Of a DNA stretch of 64,000 bases, positions 25,901 through 39,600 are shown piece by piece. The stretch lies in NCBI GenBank assembly GCA_029216955.1, contig JANAVB010006999.1, forward strand, positions 2,941,102-3,005,101. The letters run 5' to 3'. How positions within the stretch are numbered: the first letter of the stretch is position 1; each line of letters starts with the position of its first letter. The notes beneath the pieces are model-generated. The model was not told the DNA's origin, did not search any database, and was given only the letters and a program-made list of their open reading frames with translations. Made by a program: the position numbers and the translations under genes. Source of the stretch: Iris pallida (lineage: Eukaryota > Streptophyta > Magnoliopsida > Asparagales > Iridaceae).

Positions 25901-28900
25901 TCTCCATGAGACCAGATTTCCTCCTACAAAAACACAGTATCCCGTGGTAGACCTTCTGTCGTCTATGCAGCTCGCCCAGTCTGCATCACAGTATCCCTTA
26001 ACTTTTATGCGTCCATTCTTCTCGAACCATAGCCCCTTTCCCGGCGTTCCTTTCAGATACCTCAAGATTTGAAATACTGCTTCCATATGACCCTTTCTTG
26101 GATCATGCATGTAGCGACTCACTATACTCACCGCAAATGAGATATCAGAGCGAGTGTGTCCCAGATAAATCAATCTTCCTACAAGTCGTTGATATCTTTC
26201 ACGATCAACGGGCTCTCCTGCTTCTGCTTCCAACTTGCACTTCTGGTCAATTGGAGTGACCGCTGCTTTGCATCCCAGTATCCCTGTCTCCTTCAGCAGA
26301 TCTAGTGTGTATTTTCTTTGTGAGAGAACAATTCCTTGTTCGCCTTCACACACCTCGATACCTAGAAAGTACCTCATCGCTCCTAGATCTTTCACTTCAA
26401 ACTCCTTCGCGAGTTTTGACTTCAGTTTAGTGATCTCGACTTCATCATCACCTGTGATCACTATATCATCCACATATACAGCAAGTATAGTGATGTGGCC
26501 TCTTGCATGCTGAAGGAAGATCGTATGATCTGTATTTGTTTGACGGTATCCCATGCCTGTAACAGCCTTTCTGAATCTGTCAAACCAGACTCGAGGGGAT
26601 TGCTTGAGCCCGTATAGTGACTTCTTCAGTTTACACACCTTTCCTTGCGACGTCCCTCCGTTTGATTCCGTCGCATAGCACCCAGGCGGGAGCTCCATGT
26701 ATACTTCTTCTTGCAGGTCCCCATGAAGAAAGGCATTCTTCACATCCAACTGGTACAGCTTCCACCCATAGTTCGCTGCAATGGAGACCAGAGTTCTTAC
26801 GGTGCTCATTTTTGCTACTGGGGCAAAAGTCTCATCATAGTCTATTCCATATGACTGTGTGAATCCTTTTGCAACCAACCTCGCCTTGTACCGCTCTACT
26901 TTTCCTTCTGGCATCTCTTTCACTGTGTACACCCATTTGCATCCCACAGCTTTCTTTCCTTTGGGTAATGGAACCAGCTCCCATGTCTTATTTTTCTCCA
27001 GTGCTCCAAGTTCTTCCATCATTGCAGCTTTCTACCTTGGATCTTTTTTTGCTTCCTGCCAACACTTGGGCAACGAAGTAGAGTCTAACGATTCAATGAA
27101 GGCTCGATAATTCGAGGAAATGTTAGAATAAGACAAGAAGTTGGCAATGTCATGTTCGTAATCATCAAAACGAGCAGGAGCCTTACCCGTATTGATGCGA
27201 GAAGATCTCCTTAAGGGAACAATAGGTGGTGGAGAGATCGTACCATCCGAGTCGGAGAGATCCGCATCAGAATCCGAGTGATTCAGTGCGGGGGCAACAT
27301 CTTCAGGAGTTGGAGCAGGAGTAGACAAGGGACTTGGTACAGTAGGCACAGGGCATGGCATAGGCACAGTACTGGACTTCTGTTGTCTTTTTTTGTAGAC
27401 TTGGAGCTCCTTTTCCCTTGTCTGCTGCTCCCCCTGCGTAACATATGGAACTTCTTCTTCATTTTCTGTATCTGAGTCACTGTGCTCTCCCCCTTTCGTC
27501 CAGTTTTCTACAACCGGACACGGAACCGATCCGACGACCACATTTGGGCTTATTATCTCTCCCTCACATCGAACACCATCTGTGTTAGGTGTGTCACCAA
27601 ATGTGGAACCTTCATCCGAACCATAGTATGGTTCGAGTTCTCTGAAAGTAACGTCCATGCTGACAAACATCTTCCGCTCGACTGGACTCCAACAGGCATA
27701 ACCCTTCTGAGTAGCCGTGTAACCGACAAAGATATATTTAACTGTTCGAGGATCCAGTTTGCCAACGCCTGGCCGATTATCCTGGACAAAGCATACACAT
27801 CCAAAAACTTTTGGTGGAACAGTGTATGTATTAGCTCCAGTAAGCATCTCCAATGGTGTCTTCCAGTCCAATACCTGAGATGGCATTCTGTTGATGAGAT
27901 AAGAGGCCGTCAATATAGCCTGCCCCCATAAGTGCTTCGGGACATTCATAGCCAGCATCATCGTCCGTGCAACTTCCAGCAAGTGTCTGTTCTTTCGTTC
28001 TGCCACACCATTTTGAGCCGGAGTATAAGCACATGAAGTTTGATGAAGTATTCCATGAGTTGAAAAATACTCAGCAATCCGCTTATTCGTATACTCCGTC
28101 CCATTGTCGGATCGAAAACACTTAATTTTAGCACCATATTGTGTTTCCACGCGACGATGAAAGTCCTGAAAGGCCTCAAGGACGTCACTTTTATTCTTCA
28201 GAAGGTAGACCCATGTCACACGGGTATAACAATCAATAAAGGTGACGAACCATCGAAAGTCGTTAATTCCGGTTGTAGGACAAGGTCCCCATACGTCTGA
28301 ATATATCATGTCAAAAGCAGCTGAACTCCTATTCCCTGTGCTCACATACGAGCTTCTGGTATATTTTCCCAAAGCACAAGCATTACAAAATAACTTTTCT
28401 TTATTAGCCCTTTGATATAAGGACGGATACATTCGACCAATAACCGGAAAAGATGAATGACCGACACGCTGGTGGTGGAGTAGCAAGTCGGTTTCAATAC
28501 TGCGACAGGAAGCTTCTGGTGGTGTGTCTACTACCAAGGATGCCAATGCTCTGTCCAGTCCAGTCCTGTCTAAATACCACAGCCCGTTATGCCATGTGCC
28601 AGTACCAAGTCGTCGACCTGTCCCTTTCTCCTGAAAAGTCACCTGAGGAATGTCAAAGGAAACAGTACAGTTAAGATCAAGTATAATGGCACTAATGGAT
28701 AAAAGATTGACAGGAAAAGATGGAGCATGAAGGACATTGGTTAGAGTGATGGAAGGGGTGCATGCGACAGTGCCTTTACCCACTACAGGGCTGGATTTAC
28801 CATCAGCGGTCTGACTACTCTCCGGCAATGGTAGGGGACTATATTCCCGAAACGCACCACGGGACCCCGTGACATGGCGAGATGCCCCAGAGTCCATAAT

Positions 28901-31900
28901 CCATCCTGACTGATGGATAGATGCAAGAGCACGTGCAGAATCATCGGTACTGGTTTGGGCAAAGCAAGTGAAGTGATCTCCCGAGGTTGAAGGCGCCCCA
29001 GGACTGTCGGCCGAACCCAGCTTCGTGCCACGCAACTTCTCAAGGAACTCTCGCTCAAGCGGGGTTATTTCAGCCAGGTGATGCTCTCCCCCTTCTTCTG
29101 CCAGATTTGCTTTGTGGCCGCCCCTTCGACCAGCATATCCTCCTCTACCACCACGTCGGCCTCCACGACCCCGTCCTCGATCAGTATGCTGATTGCACAA
29201 GGGTTTTGGACAAAATCGGATATAATGTCCGGAGTCACCACAATTGTGACAAACACCACCCATAGATAGAGGTTGATTGAAGGAAGCAAGGGCAAACTTT
29301 TCAACCGCGGTTGGCTCCCCCTGGGAGGAGCCCTTGTTGGGCATCAACTTTAGTCGAGCTTCTTCCTGTGTCATCACAGCTATAGCTTCTTTCAAGGTCG
29401 GGAGCGTGGGTTGGGAAAGGAGGATATTCCGGCGCTGCTCAAATACAGGGTGTAGTCCCTTCAGGAATTTTATCATACGCTGTCGGAAAATATAAGCCAG
29501 GAACATCTAAAAGTACTTTGCGAAGGCTGGTTCGACTTGTGCATCTTCCATCCCAAGAGGATCATAATGATCCAGATCAGACCAATACTTCTTCAAAAGG
29601 GCCGCGTACTCAGAGATGGTACGGTCGTCTTGGGCCATCCTATCGAGTTCATCTTGCAGTTGAAAGACTCGCATAGGGTTGCCGGAGTCGGAGTACATAT
29701 CTTTGAGAGTCTGCCATATATCAGCAGCAGCCTCTATAGCCTCGACATTGCCCGACACCTGGTCGGTTAAAGAGGCAGTCAACCACCCAGCCACGACGTT
29801 GTTGACAATCTCCCACACAGCAAACTCCTTGGTGGAGTGATCGGCTGGCGCCTTGGCTTGGCCAGTGACATAGCCAACCAAGCCACGTCCCTTCAGTGTC
29901 CGCATCGCCTGCCGCGACTACTTCAAGTAGTTGGAAGTTCCTTCCAACTTCGTCTCCAGCTTCTCCATTTTGTAGGGTGACGGATCCACATCAGTATAGA
30001 TCATACGAGGGGTTGCCTCGGTTAATCTCTTGGATAAGATATCATCAACCAAGGCCTTCGTATGTAAGCTCATTCAAGCACGCACTGCGTTTGCTAACTC
30101 TTAGCATCGGTTCCTTCCAACTCAAGTCCGTCGTGGTGGCACAAAGGCCTTCGCCTATCGATCCCGTCCAACCGAGTACTCGTACGAGCTTCTGAAAATA
30201 TTTAGACTTATTGTATGAAACATCCCAAGGCACAACGAGGGAGAGTGTACACTTCTTTTTGTTTTCCAACCGAGCTTTCAAAACTGGAAGAATCGAAATG
30301 AAGTCCAAGGACGTAAAGTCGTGCTCTGATACCAATTTGTCATGCCCCGCTCCCGTAGGAGCGATCGTCCTCGCTAAGGCGTGATGCCGCACGGGCCTAG
30401 GTTGCGTCCGGGCAAGGCCAAGTCCAGAAACGGTCGATTTGAGCTAGGCCACAGAGTCGCACAGAGTGTCCCCATTTGCAGCGGAAAGTAAATGAACACA
30501 AATTGAAGCGAATTCAAACTCTTTATTGATTTTCAAGAAGTTTACAAGCGGCGCTAGGCCGGTATTACAAATCGCTCAAGCTCTCTCTCTCCCTGAAACA
30601 TAAAAGACGTGCCAAGTGGCTTACAAGATGGAATAATTCATGGCGATGTTCCGATACATTATGTCCTGTATAGGGTGCCTCAGCTTCTGCAATGTTCCAA
30701 GGCACCAGTCCGCGCCTTAGCTCGTTCGATGGAAGCTCCGCACCCGCCGACGTCTCCTGCATTCTGCAAGCAGACTGTGGGGTTATCAGTACATTGTTAT
30801 ACACTGGTGGGGAGGCTAGCTCGCCCACAATGCTATCATTACCAAACACGTTATATTTACTTTTGTGCATCTCTATCATTCATTGTCTTACTAATCTTTG
30901 CCTTAAGATCAGTTTCATGCATATTTCATATCTATCTCGTGTTTTGCCCAATTTAAGTGTCGTATTTGAAATACATGCACGACTTACCCATACTTACCGT
31001 CCGGCCTTCCCTGTCCAAAGTAAACCAAGTTAGTCAACAATTCAATATGAACTTTTCGATGTCAAGTGCGTGTTCCTGCCTCGGATTCTAGCACGTCGTA
31101 GGCACGTTATCTAACTCACTTGTATGAATTTCTCGTTATCATTTGGTGTGTTATATTTCAAGCTTATTCAGAAGGTGCTTTGTTCAGATTAACTTAGACT
31201 ACTTTGATTTTAATACAAGAACTTGCACGTGGATTGCCACCAGCAAAGTCTACTTAAATCTATATGCACCGGTCGCCGGCATTACAAGCCATTTTGGACA
31301 TCCAAGCCGTGGTATTTCTCAACTAGCGTAGGGTGAGGACTGGCACACACCCCGTTAGTCTATTGAAATACTCCTGCACTTACGTCCCCCGGGTGGCCGA
31401 GTCCGCACCCAGGCAGCCCGTAAGCCATATTTTTGATTCCGCCTAGGCCGGCATATCCCCCCTTTGATCATGCCGCGGAATCCCTTTTTCCTTACGGTCA
31501 CAGCATTCGCCACCCCTCGCTCGTGCCGTTTGTCCACGACCATTTCGTATTTTATTTTATCTTCACAGGCTAACCCTTAGCCACAATGCGTTATCGACCA
31601 GGTTGGCGTCCGTGCAGCGCGGGTAGCGAGCTCCGTTGCACGTGCCCGTCACACCTGTCGCTAACCATTCATTTCTTTCTTATCTTTTATTCATTCTTTC
31701 ATTTCTTTCTTTCACTTGTTCATACATTCATTCATTCTTCACGTATTCATTCATTCACACGTTGATTCATTTATTCACTTATTCGTTCATTCTTTCATTC
31801 ATATGTTATGCAACTCCCCGTGCGGGAGTTGCCTTGGCGACCCATCGGTCCCCAAGTCTTTCAATGTTGCTATACTCTACTCGGAACGACTATATCGATA

Positions 31901-33619
31901 GTCTTCCGTTTCATTGTTGTAAACCATTCATTGTTTCGTTGTTTGAACGCATCAGGGACGTAAACGTTAGCTTGTGCCTTAGCACGAGCATGGAGCGCGG
32001 TACGAGAGTTCTCATAATTTTTTATGTTCCTTTCCATATTCTATACAAGCATACAAGATGGGATTATTTCCTTAGCTAGGTGCGTTGAGTCCTTTATTAG
32101 CATGCACGGGGTTATCGCCTAGCGATTCTCGTGATAGTATCCGTATTGTTATGTGTCTAGGCTAAGCAAAGACAGGTTCATCGGAGCCACCCACCTTAGC
32201 GATGTTCGCATCGGCCGAGCGATACTCTGAGCGCGCCTTTGATAGTCTAAGTCTGGATTCATCTTTGACGGGCCATTGTAAGTCTTGCATCGATTCGCAT
32301 CGATACTTCATCGGGTCGACGCAACTCTTCGAGTCGATGGCTCATTTGAGTCGCTGCACTTACCATTTGAATCGGCGTTCCGCTAGGACGGAGCGGGTTA
32401 CTACACCCTCGGACGGACCCTCCTTAGAAGAGCTTTTCCACTCTCCCTCACCATTCCCCTTGGTGGACTTTGGCTTGGCCTCGGCATTATTGTCGTCCCA
32501 CATGTACTCAACGAGCCGCTCAGCTGCTGCCATAGTGGTGTTCAAGTCTTTTACCTTCTGTCTCTGTAATTCTTGAGCCGTCCACAGTTTGAGTCCATCG
32601 AGGAAGAAGAACAAACGATCCTCCTCGTCCATGCTAGATATCGCAAGCATCAAGCATGTAAACTCCGTAATATTCTCCTTCATCGCCCCGGTATGCTTGA
32701 GTTGCCATAAGCTCCGCCTCGCTACAAACTCCACATTCTCCGAAAGAACTGAGACTTGATCGCCTTCTTGAGATCCTCCCAAGTCTCTATCGAGCACAAA
32801 TCCTTCTCGGCTTCCATACACCTTCGACACTATCACAACATAGCATTGTCGATGAAGTAGAGTGAAGCAATATCTACCTTTTCTGCATTATCGTTGATGT
32901 GCAATGCCTTGAAGTAGCGCTCCATATTCCATAAGAAGTTCTCAACTTCTTTGGCATCTCGTACCCCGCTAAAGAATTTTGGCTCGGGGATCTTCCTTCT
33001 CCTTGATGCCTTCCTACTCGAAGGTCCACTGTTCGTAACGACCTTCTCCAGAATGGCAACTTTGGTCTTGAGTTCTTCGTAACTCTCGATCACGGTCTTT
33101 AGCTCCTCGTAGCCTTGGACTTTCCTACGCAAGTTCTCAATCTCCGTACGATGCCCCTTGAGCTCCTCCTCAAGTGCGGATTGGATCTCTTGGAATTGCT
33201 CCCGAAAGATTGCCATGGACGAAGCAACGTCGCTCTCCAGCCTATCGAAGTACTTTTCTAGCCTCGTGTTGCTTTGCTCCATGGAGCCCATGCGCATCTG
33301 TATGTTCCTCGAACCTGTCTCCAAGACTCTAATACGCTCGACAAGACCGGTAAGTCTACGCTCCACCGCAGACTCCTTTCTATTGTCCCTCTTGTGCGTG
33401 TTGCGTGCCCCTCCTTAGGTTACGTGGGTCCCTCTTTGACATTCTCAGATGTCGACATGGCACCAACAGACCTTCGCTTTGATACCACTTGTCACGGACT
33501 TAGTATTTTTGCTACACTTTGACCCGTATGGTGCACTATCTTCCTCCTCGAAGAGTCGTGCAAGCCTTCCCTCAACGATTAGCTAGATCGCTAAGGCGAT
33601 ATTGAGAATATTGTGGAGC

Positions 33620-33666
<47 letters not shown>

Positions 33667-36600
33667 TGGAAGATTAAAAATTCAATATACTAAAAAAGAG
33701 TACAACTTTGGGTGGTGAGGAACAAATGAGGCCCCCCCTTATTCATAATGGCTCATATAGCTTTACATGAAAACTTTTGAAAGGAATATTCCAGGAATTA
33801 TTATTCCTACCATACTGAAATCGACATATTCCAGGATTATTCTCTAAGAAAAATAAAAGAAAACTTCTAGTCCTTCTAGGAAAGGTCAGGGGCCATCCAG
33901 AATGTTCTTGGGCCTTCCAGAGAAATCCACCGTCTTCTAGAGAGTTCCGCCATCTTCTAGAGTGTTCCAGAAGCTTCCCGCATAACCCCGGTCCATGGAG
34001 AGTTATGTAAATCCGTCTCGATGGGGCACAAACTTTTATGCGTGACATCCGACTCCTGGAGATATGTCTGAGAACGAGCTTGACAATGGCCATGATCATC
34101 TAAATTTTGTTATTTATGTATTTAAATTGCATGTTTTATAGGTGAAAATTGTAAACAATAATTTTATGAAAATTAGCACAGCTTTATCACTTTTTGGGAC
34201 GGTTATATAATTGTCCTAAATATAACGACATTTTTTTGTGATGCAGTCAAATTTTTTTAGGACGAACATTATTCGTCGTAAATAATTATAATTTGGGACA
34301 GTTTAGTAAACCCTCATTAAAATATAATAATTTAAACTCTTTTGGTATGGTTGGAATTTTTGACCCTAAAACCAAATTAGGACGGTTTTTTTCCATCCTA
34401 AAACTTTTTGCTACGCCACCCTATTAGCATTGTTACAATCCGTCCTAAAATTTGTCCTAAATAATGATTTATGACGATTTAGGGACTTTTTAACACAGAT
34501 TTTTGGCGTTCCAAAAAGAAACTTTTTTGTAGTGATGTTTGTCGGTCTAACAAGTACCTGTTTGTACGGATTTATTATAAATTCTAACAATTGATGTACG
34601 AAAGGACTCATGACACACATTTATATATTATGGATGTTAACACTTATTTGCAAAAAAGGATAGTGGACTTGGGTAAAGTACACTATGTCAGGTGACGCAT
34701 TTATGTTTCATATATATCAAACTTACGGGATGAGAAAATACATGTATGGTTCTCTTCTAAATCTCTTTCTCTTCAAAAAAAAAAAAAAAATTAAATCTCT
34801 CATTTGAAAAAAAAAAACATATCTCGATCGTAAAGATAAGTCTATTTATTTTTTAAATAGTGAGAGATTTCATTAATTTTAAAAAATAGAGATAGATAAA
34901 TTAGTTCTATATATCTTCAAAATAGAGATGGATTTAAAAAAAATCTATTTTAAAAAATAAATATACCTTTAAAAATTATATTTTAAAATAATAATTTTAA
35001 TCTTAATCTTAATATTAACATTTTTAATATTATTTCTGATGTTAACTTTTAGGTGTTAATGTTATTTTTGATATTAGTTTTAATTTTAACATTAATGTTA
35101 ATTTTAGTGATAATTTAATGTTAATGTTAATTTTGATTTGAATATTAATTTTAGTTTTAACAATAAAAATTAAAAATTAACATTAAAAATAAAATTAACA
35201 CTAAAGTTAAAATTAATGTTAATAATAACATTTAAATTAATTTTAACATTAACATTAACATGAACATAAAATATCTAATATTGAAATTAAGATTAAGATT
35301 TAGATTTAGATTTAGATTTAGATTTAGATTTAGATTAAGATTAAGATTAAGATTAAGATTAAATTTATCATTAACATTAAAATTAAAATTAAAATTAATG
35401 TTAAAATTGAAATTTAAAATTAATATCAACATTAATATTAACATGAAAAGTAATATTTGAAATACATTTTGAAGGTATATTTATTTCTAAAGATTGATTT
35501 TTTTTAAAAAATATCTATCTCTACTATAAAAAATAAAAGAAATAATTTATCTATCTATATGTTTAGAAATAGATAAATCTCTCTTCCTTTAAAGATATAT
35601 AACTATCTCTTTGTTAATAAATAAATAAATAGATAAGTTTTATTTTTTAAGATAGAGATATGTTTGTTTTTAAAGATGCGATTTAAATTTTTAAAGAGAA
35701 AGCAATTTAGAAGAGAAATATACATATACTTTTATGGCCGAATATTTTTTAGTTTTCTTTTCTCTCCATAAGAAAATGGTCTATTCGGTAAACTTGTTTG
35801 GTAAACTTTTCCCGCATAAGAAGGGGCTTGTATATATATATTAAATTGTTAAAAAACTCTAGAGAAAGTAGAAGGATCACATAATAATCTTATATGTTCT
35901 TACATGACTATTGTGCTGGTTTATGTGAATCGGGTTGAAACCGCTCACTACTGCATTTTCTAATGTGCTCAACCCATCTTCCACATGTGCAGGAAGGCGC
36001 TTGGACGTTTTGGGCAATTTGGAGCTCACTTGGCAACTTCAAGCTTTTCTTCGGGAATATATTTCTTAGTTATAAATGACATAATATATGGAACATTGTT
36101 GATTTTATTCGTTTCACGAGTTGTAAGCCATGTTACATCGTTCATTGTAATAAGACACGTTGTTTGTAAGTCTAGTTATTCTTTTGGCCTAAGAGCTGTT
36201 GTAATTTTACTGCAAATTATCAATAAAGAACCGTTTTCATATATTCTGTGTCTATCATTTTTTTTTATTTCTGCTGAACGACTTTGATTCTAATATTGAT
36301 TTCATAGACCGTGTTTGTTCTTGCCTTATACAAGTACAATTTAGACTTGTACAACATCACGTTCAGTGATGAGTTTCAGCCCTACGGAATCGAGGTGTGA
36401 CATCTATCACATTTTTTACTTTTCTAATAATATCATAACGGAATCGCATCTCGATAACCATGGAAAGAAATTGAGATCCGTTGATTGCAGCGAACTCATG
36501 TGGCTAAATCAACGTTCTGATCGTATAGATCGTTAAAACAAGATCGTTAACTTTTGGTCATTAAACTGTCGCGATTTGTACTCCATGGGTAATCCAGATC

Positions 36601-39600
36601 TACGGGATTCTTGTATCCACCAAAAATGAATTATTTTAAAGAGAAAATCTTTTAATTATTCAATATATGTTTTCTGATGGTTAAACAATGGCTATATATA
36701 GCCTTTATTACAAAGAAGGATAAAACATAATTCTAACTAAAGATAAAACAATTATCCTAGAAGAAGATAAAGAAAATATCTAAAATTCCTATATTAATTA
36801 ACAATAAAGATAAATTTGATATCCTAATCTTAACTAATGAAGATTTCCTACATCATGGATATATTGTATTTTTTTTCTCATCCATTTTTTGAGTTAACGT
36901 TATGATAGTATTTGAATTTCAATTAATATGCAAGCATCTCTTGCTAGGCAGCTAGACTTAACCTTTATTTTTCACAATTAAATGGGCATCCCATGATGTA
37001 GTTAAATGCCATCACACCTAGATACAACGATAGTAATATACACTTTTGATGGTTGTAATTAGGGTTGAGTGTTCGTCTTATTCGGATCAACCAAATCGGA
37101 ATAATGAAAACAAAATAAACAAAAATTTAAAACCGAAATCGAACCGAAATTAGCCATAACCGAAATCGAACCGAACCATATAATCAATTCGGTTTGTTCA
37201 CTTTATTCGGTTGGACTATTTCTATTGTTTAGTAGATCGGACAAAAAGTTGGAATTATGGTTAAATTATATTAAAAATGTGTAATTTTTATACATAGATT
37301 TGTTATATTTTAAAGTTGGATCCAAAGTTTGACTTGTTGTTAAATTGTCAAAGTTGGACTTCAAAACACATACATATAATTATTGTTTTCAAACTATACT
37401 CAAGAATACATACATTTTTAATCATAAATATGGATAGAATAAAGAGTATTTACATAGTTATATAATTCTTATTTGGTTTATAGTTTTGGAATGAAACCAA
37501 AATCCAACCGAAACCTAAACCGAAAGAAGAATTTTCGTATTTCTAAAACAAAAATCGAACCAAATTTTTTTTCCAAATGCGGTTCTGTTCGGTTTGATTC
37601 AGTTCGATTTTCGGTCCAATACCGAATATCGTTCGCCCTAGTTGTAATACAACCAGGTGATTTATACCTTTTTTAATGTTTGTTCGTACTTTTAGTGCAG
37701 TACAAGATGGTGTAAAGCCATAAGGGTTACAAGGCATTATTTTATCCTGGATGTTTCAGTGTGCTCAGAGGTACTTTTTTTTGGAGCAGATATGATATCT
37801 TAGATATTTTGTACCAATTATGTTCCTGTATAAAGTTACGGATTATTTTTTACTTTTTAAAATTTTCATGATTTTTAGAGGTGTTGATTATTTATAAGTG
37901 ATAGAATTGGCATAGAATATCTGGGATATCATATCTTCTTTAGACACTTCCTCTAGTAAATAGCAATTCATATGATATGATGAAGCAGGTGTCAAGATTA
38001 GTATCCCTCGGAATCATTAGTTAATGGTAAGAAGTATATACTGCATAATTATTTCCCTCCAAACCTTCTTTGCATATATGTAGAATACAGGAATTTCAAT
38101 TTATTATGACCAACTCCTACCTTTGCTCTGAGGAACATATTGTCATTCTGAAGCTCCACTTCCTGCATAATGGAAACCTGCTTTTAGAAGGGTTGAAAAA
38201 CAAATAACCAAAAGAATCTTATATATAACAAAAAAAAGTTAGGGTAAATTTTTTTCTTTTCAAATATACCCTTTCTTATATTTATCAATTAATATTGTTA
38301 TTAAATTAATGGAGGCAATTAGGTAATTAATTTATAAACAAAAATTAATTAGGTTGTTCTTTGTTTTTCCTAAATTGTATGAAAACACGTGCAAGTGCAT
38401 ATATATACTAAGTATGAGTTAATAAGAACGATTCAATCATCAAAAAAAAAAAAAAAAAATTAGACATACCCTTTTCTGCATGTACTCAGTTTCTGAAAGC
38501 AGCAGCTCATGCTGGTAGGAAAAAAAAAAAACTGGAGGATTAGTTTAGAAGAAACAATTAGTAAGAATGAACTTATGTTAAATTCAATTTGTTAACTCTA
38601 AAGCTTTTCAGATCTATACAGAATATATATATCCACATGAATGTGATTTGTTCACAATTTTCATGATAAATTGATGCCAGTATATGTAAAGTAATTTACC
38701 TTCTTTGACCTGATCCTCGTTAGGCCTCTTTCAAGTCGGTTTTCGAGCTGTTTGAGCTCTTTTACATTAAGATTGCTCAGAGAATCACCCATTAAGTGCC
38801 TGATACAAAGAGTTACGGAAATGAGGTTAGAACAAGATGTTGGTACAACATCTTGCTCACTTAACTACATTAATCTGATTACGCATATGTTTCAAGTAGA
38901 GTTTGAGGAAATACCTATTTGCATTCTGTAGAATCTGGATCTGGTGGCGCATTTTCCCTGCTTCTTGCTGATAGTACTGCTGTGATTGGCATTTCAATGC
39001 AGATAATAAGAGAACAAGGAGAAATATCTTAGTGTACTGTTCTGTACAAAAAAAATTTATGCCGAGATTTTTTACTTTGTCAGTCAAGTAATACATGATT
39101 ACCTATCGCAAGCTCGAACACGCATGAACATACGGAATGAGAGACATCCGCACCACCACACATAACATTCATAGGCATGAGAGCATGGATACATATACAC
39201 ATATCTATACTACTATATAATATGAAAAGTTAGAGGCTTCATCGTGTAAGTTTTTTTTTTAAATATCCTTACCTATGTTTACTAATTAAAATTATTCATT
39301 AAACTTAATGTGGGTATTTTGGTAATTACGTGTATAGATATTGTTGTTTGTTCTTCCCAATTAATATAAAATATGTGTAATCGTACATGCATATACTAGT
39401 ACATATAAGGCAGTATTAACTAGACGACCCGAGAAATATGAACACATTTCTGATTAGGTGTAGAAAAGAAACTGCAATCTGTTTCAAACAGCATGAAGGG
39501 TTATGCCATAAGACCTACGTACGCGCTCAGTTGGCAGGTAGGTAAGCCCATGGCAAATGATCCATTCCAATTAACAACTTAAAAATCGATGTTTTGAACT

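Larger units (their letters stand above)
16481..34534. mobile_element. CACTA (En/Spm-type) transposon with nested insertions
   Basis: The left end reads CACTACAAAAAAAATTCTTT and the right end, reverse-complemented, CACTACAAAAAAGTTTCTTT. The inverted repeat continues as TTTGGGACGAC against TTTGGAACGCC. The 3 bp target duplication is ATG on both sides (16478-16480 and 34535-34537). Both subterminal regions are rich in GGGAC/GTCC motifs, as in other CACTA elements. No CACTA transposase (TNP2) is visible, so this is a non-autonomous element of about 3.2 kb before the nested gypsy insertion (19189-34047). Confidence 0.88.

Noticed and set aside
35296..35335. (TTTAGA)n run as an interstitial telomere
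   Set aside because: Plant telomeres are TTTAGGG; this run lacks the GGG and belongs to the foldback.
35232..35460. Repetitive Asn/Leu and Arg/Phe open frames
   Set aside because: They are translations of the low-complexity foldback interior.
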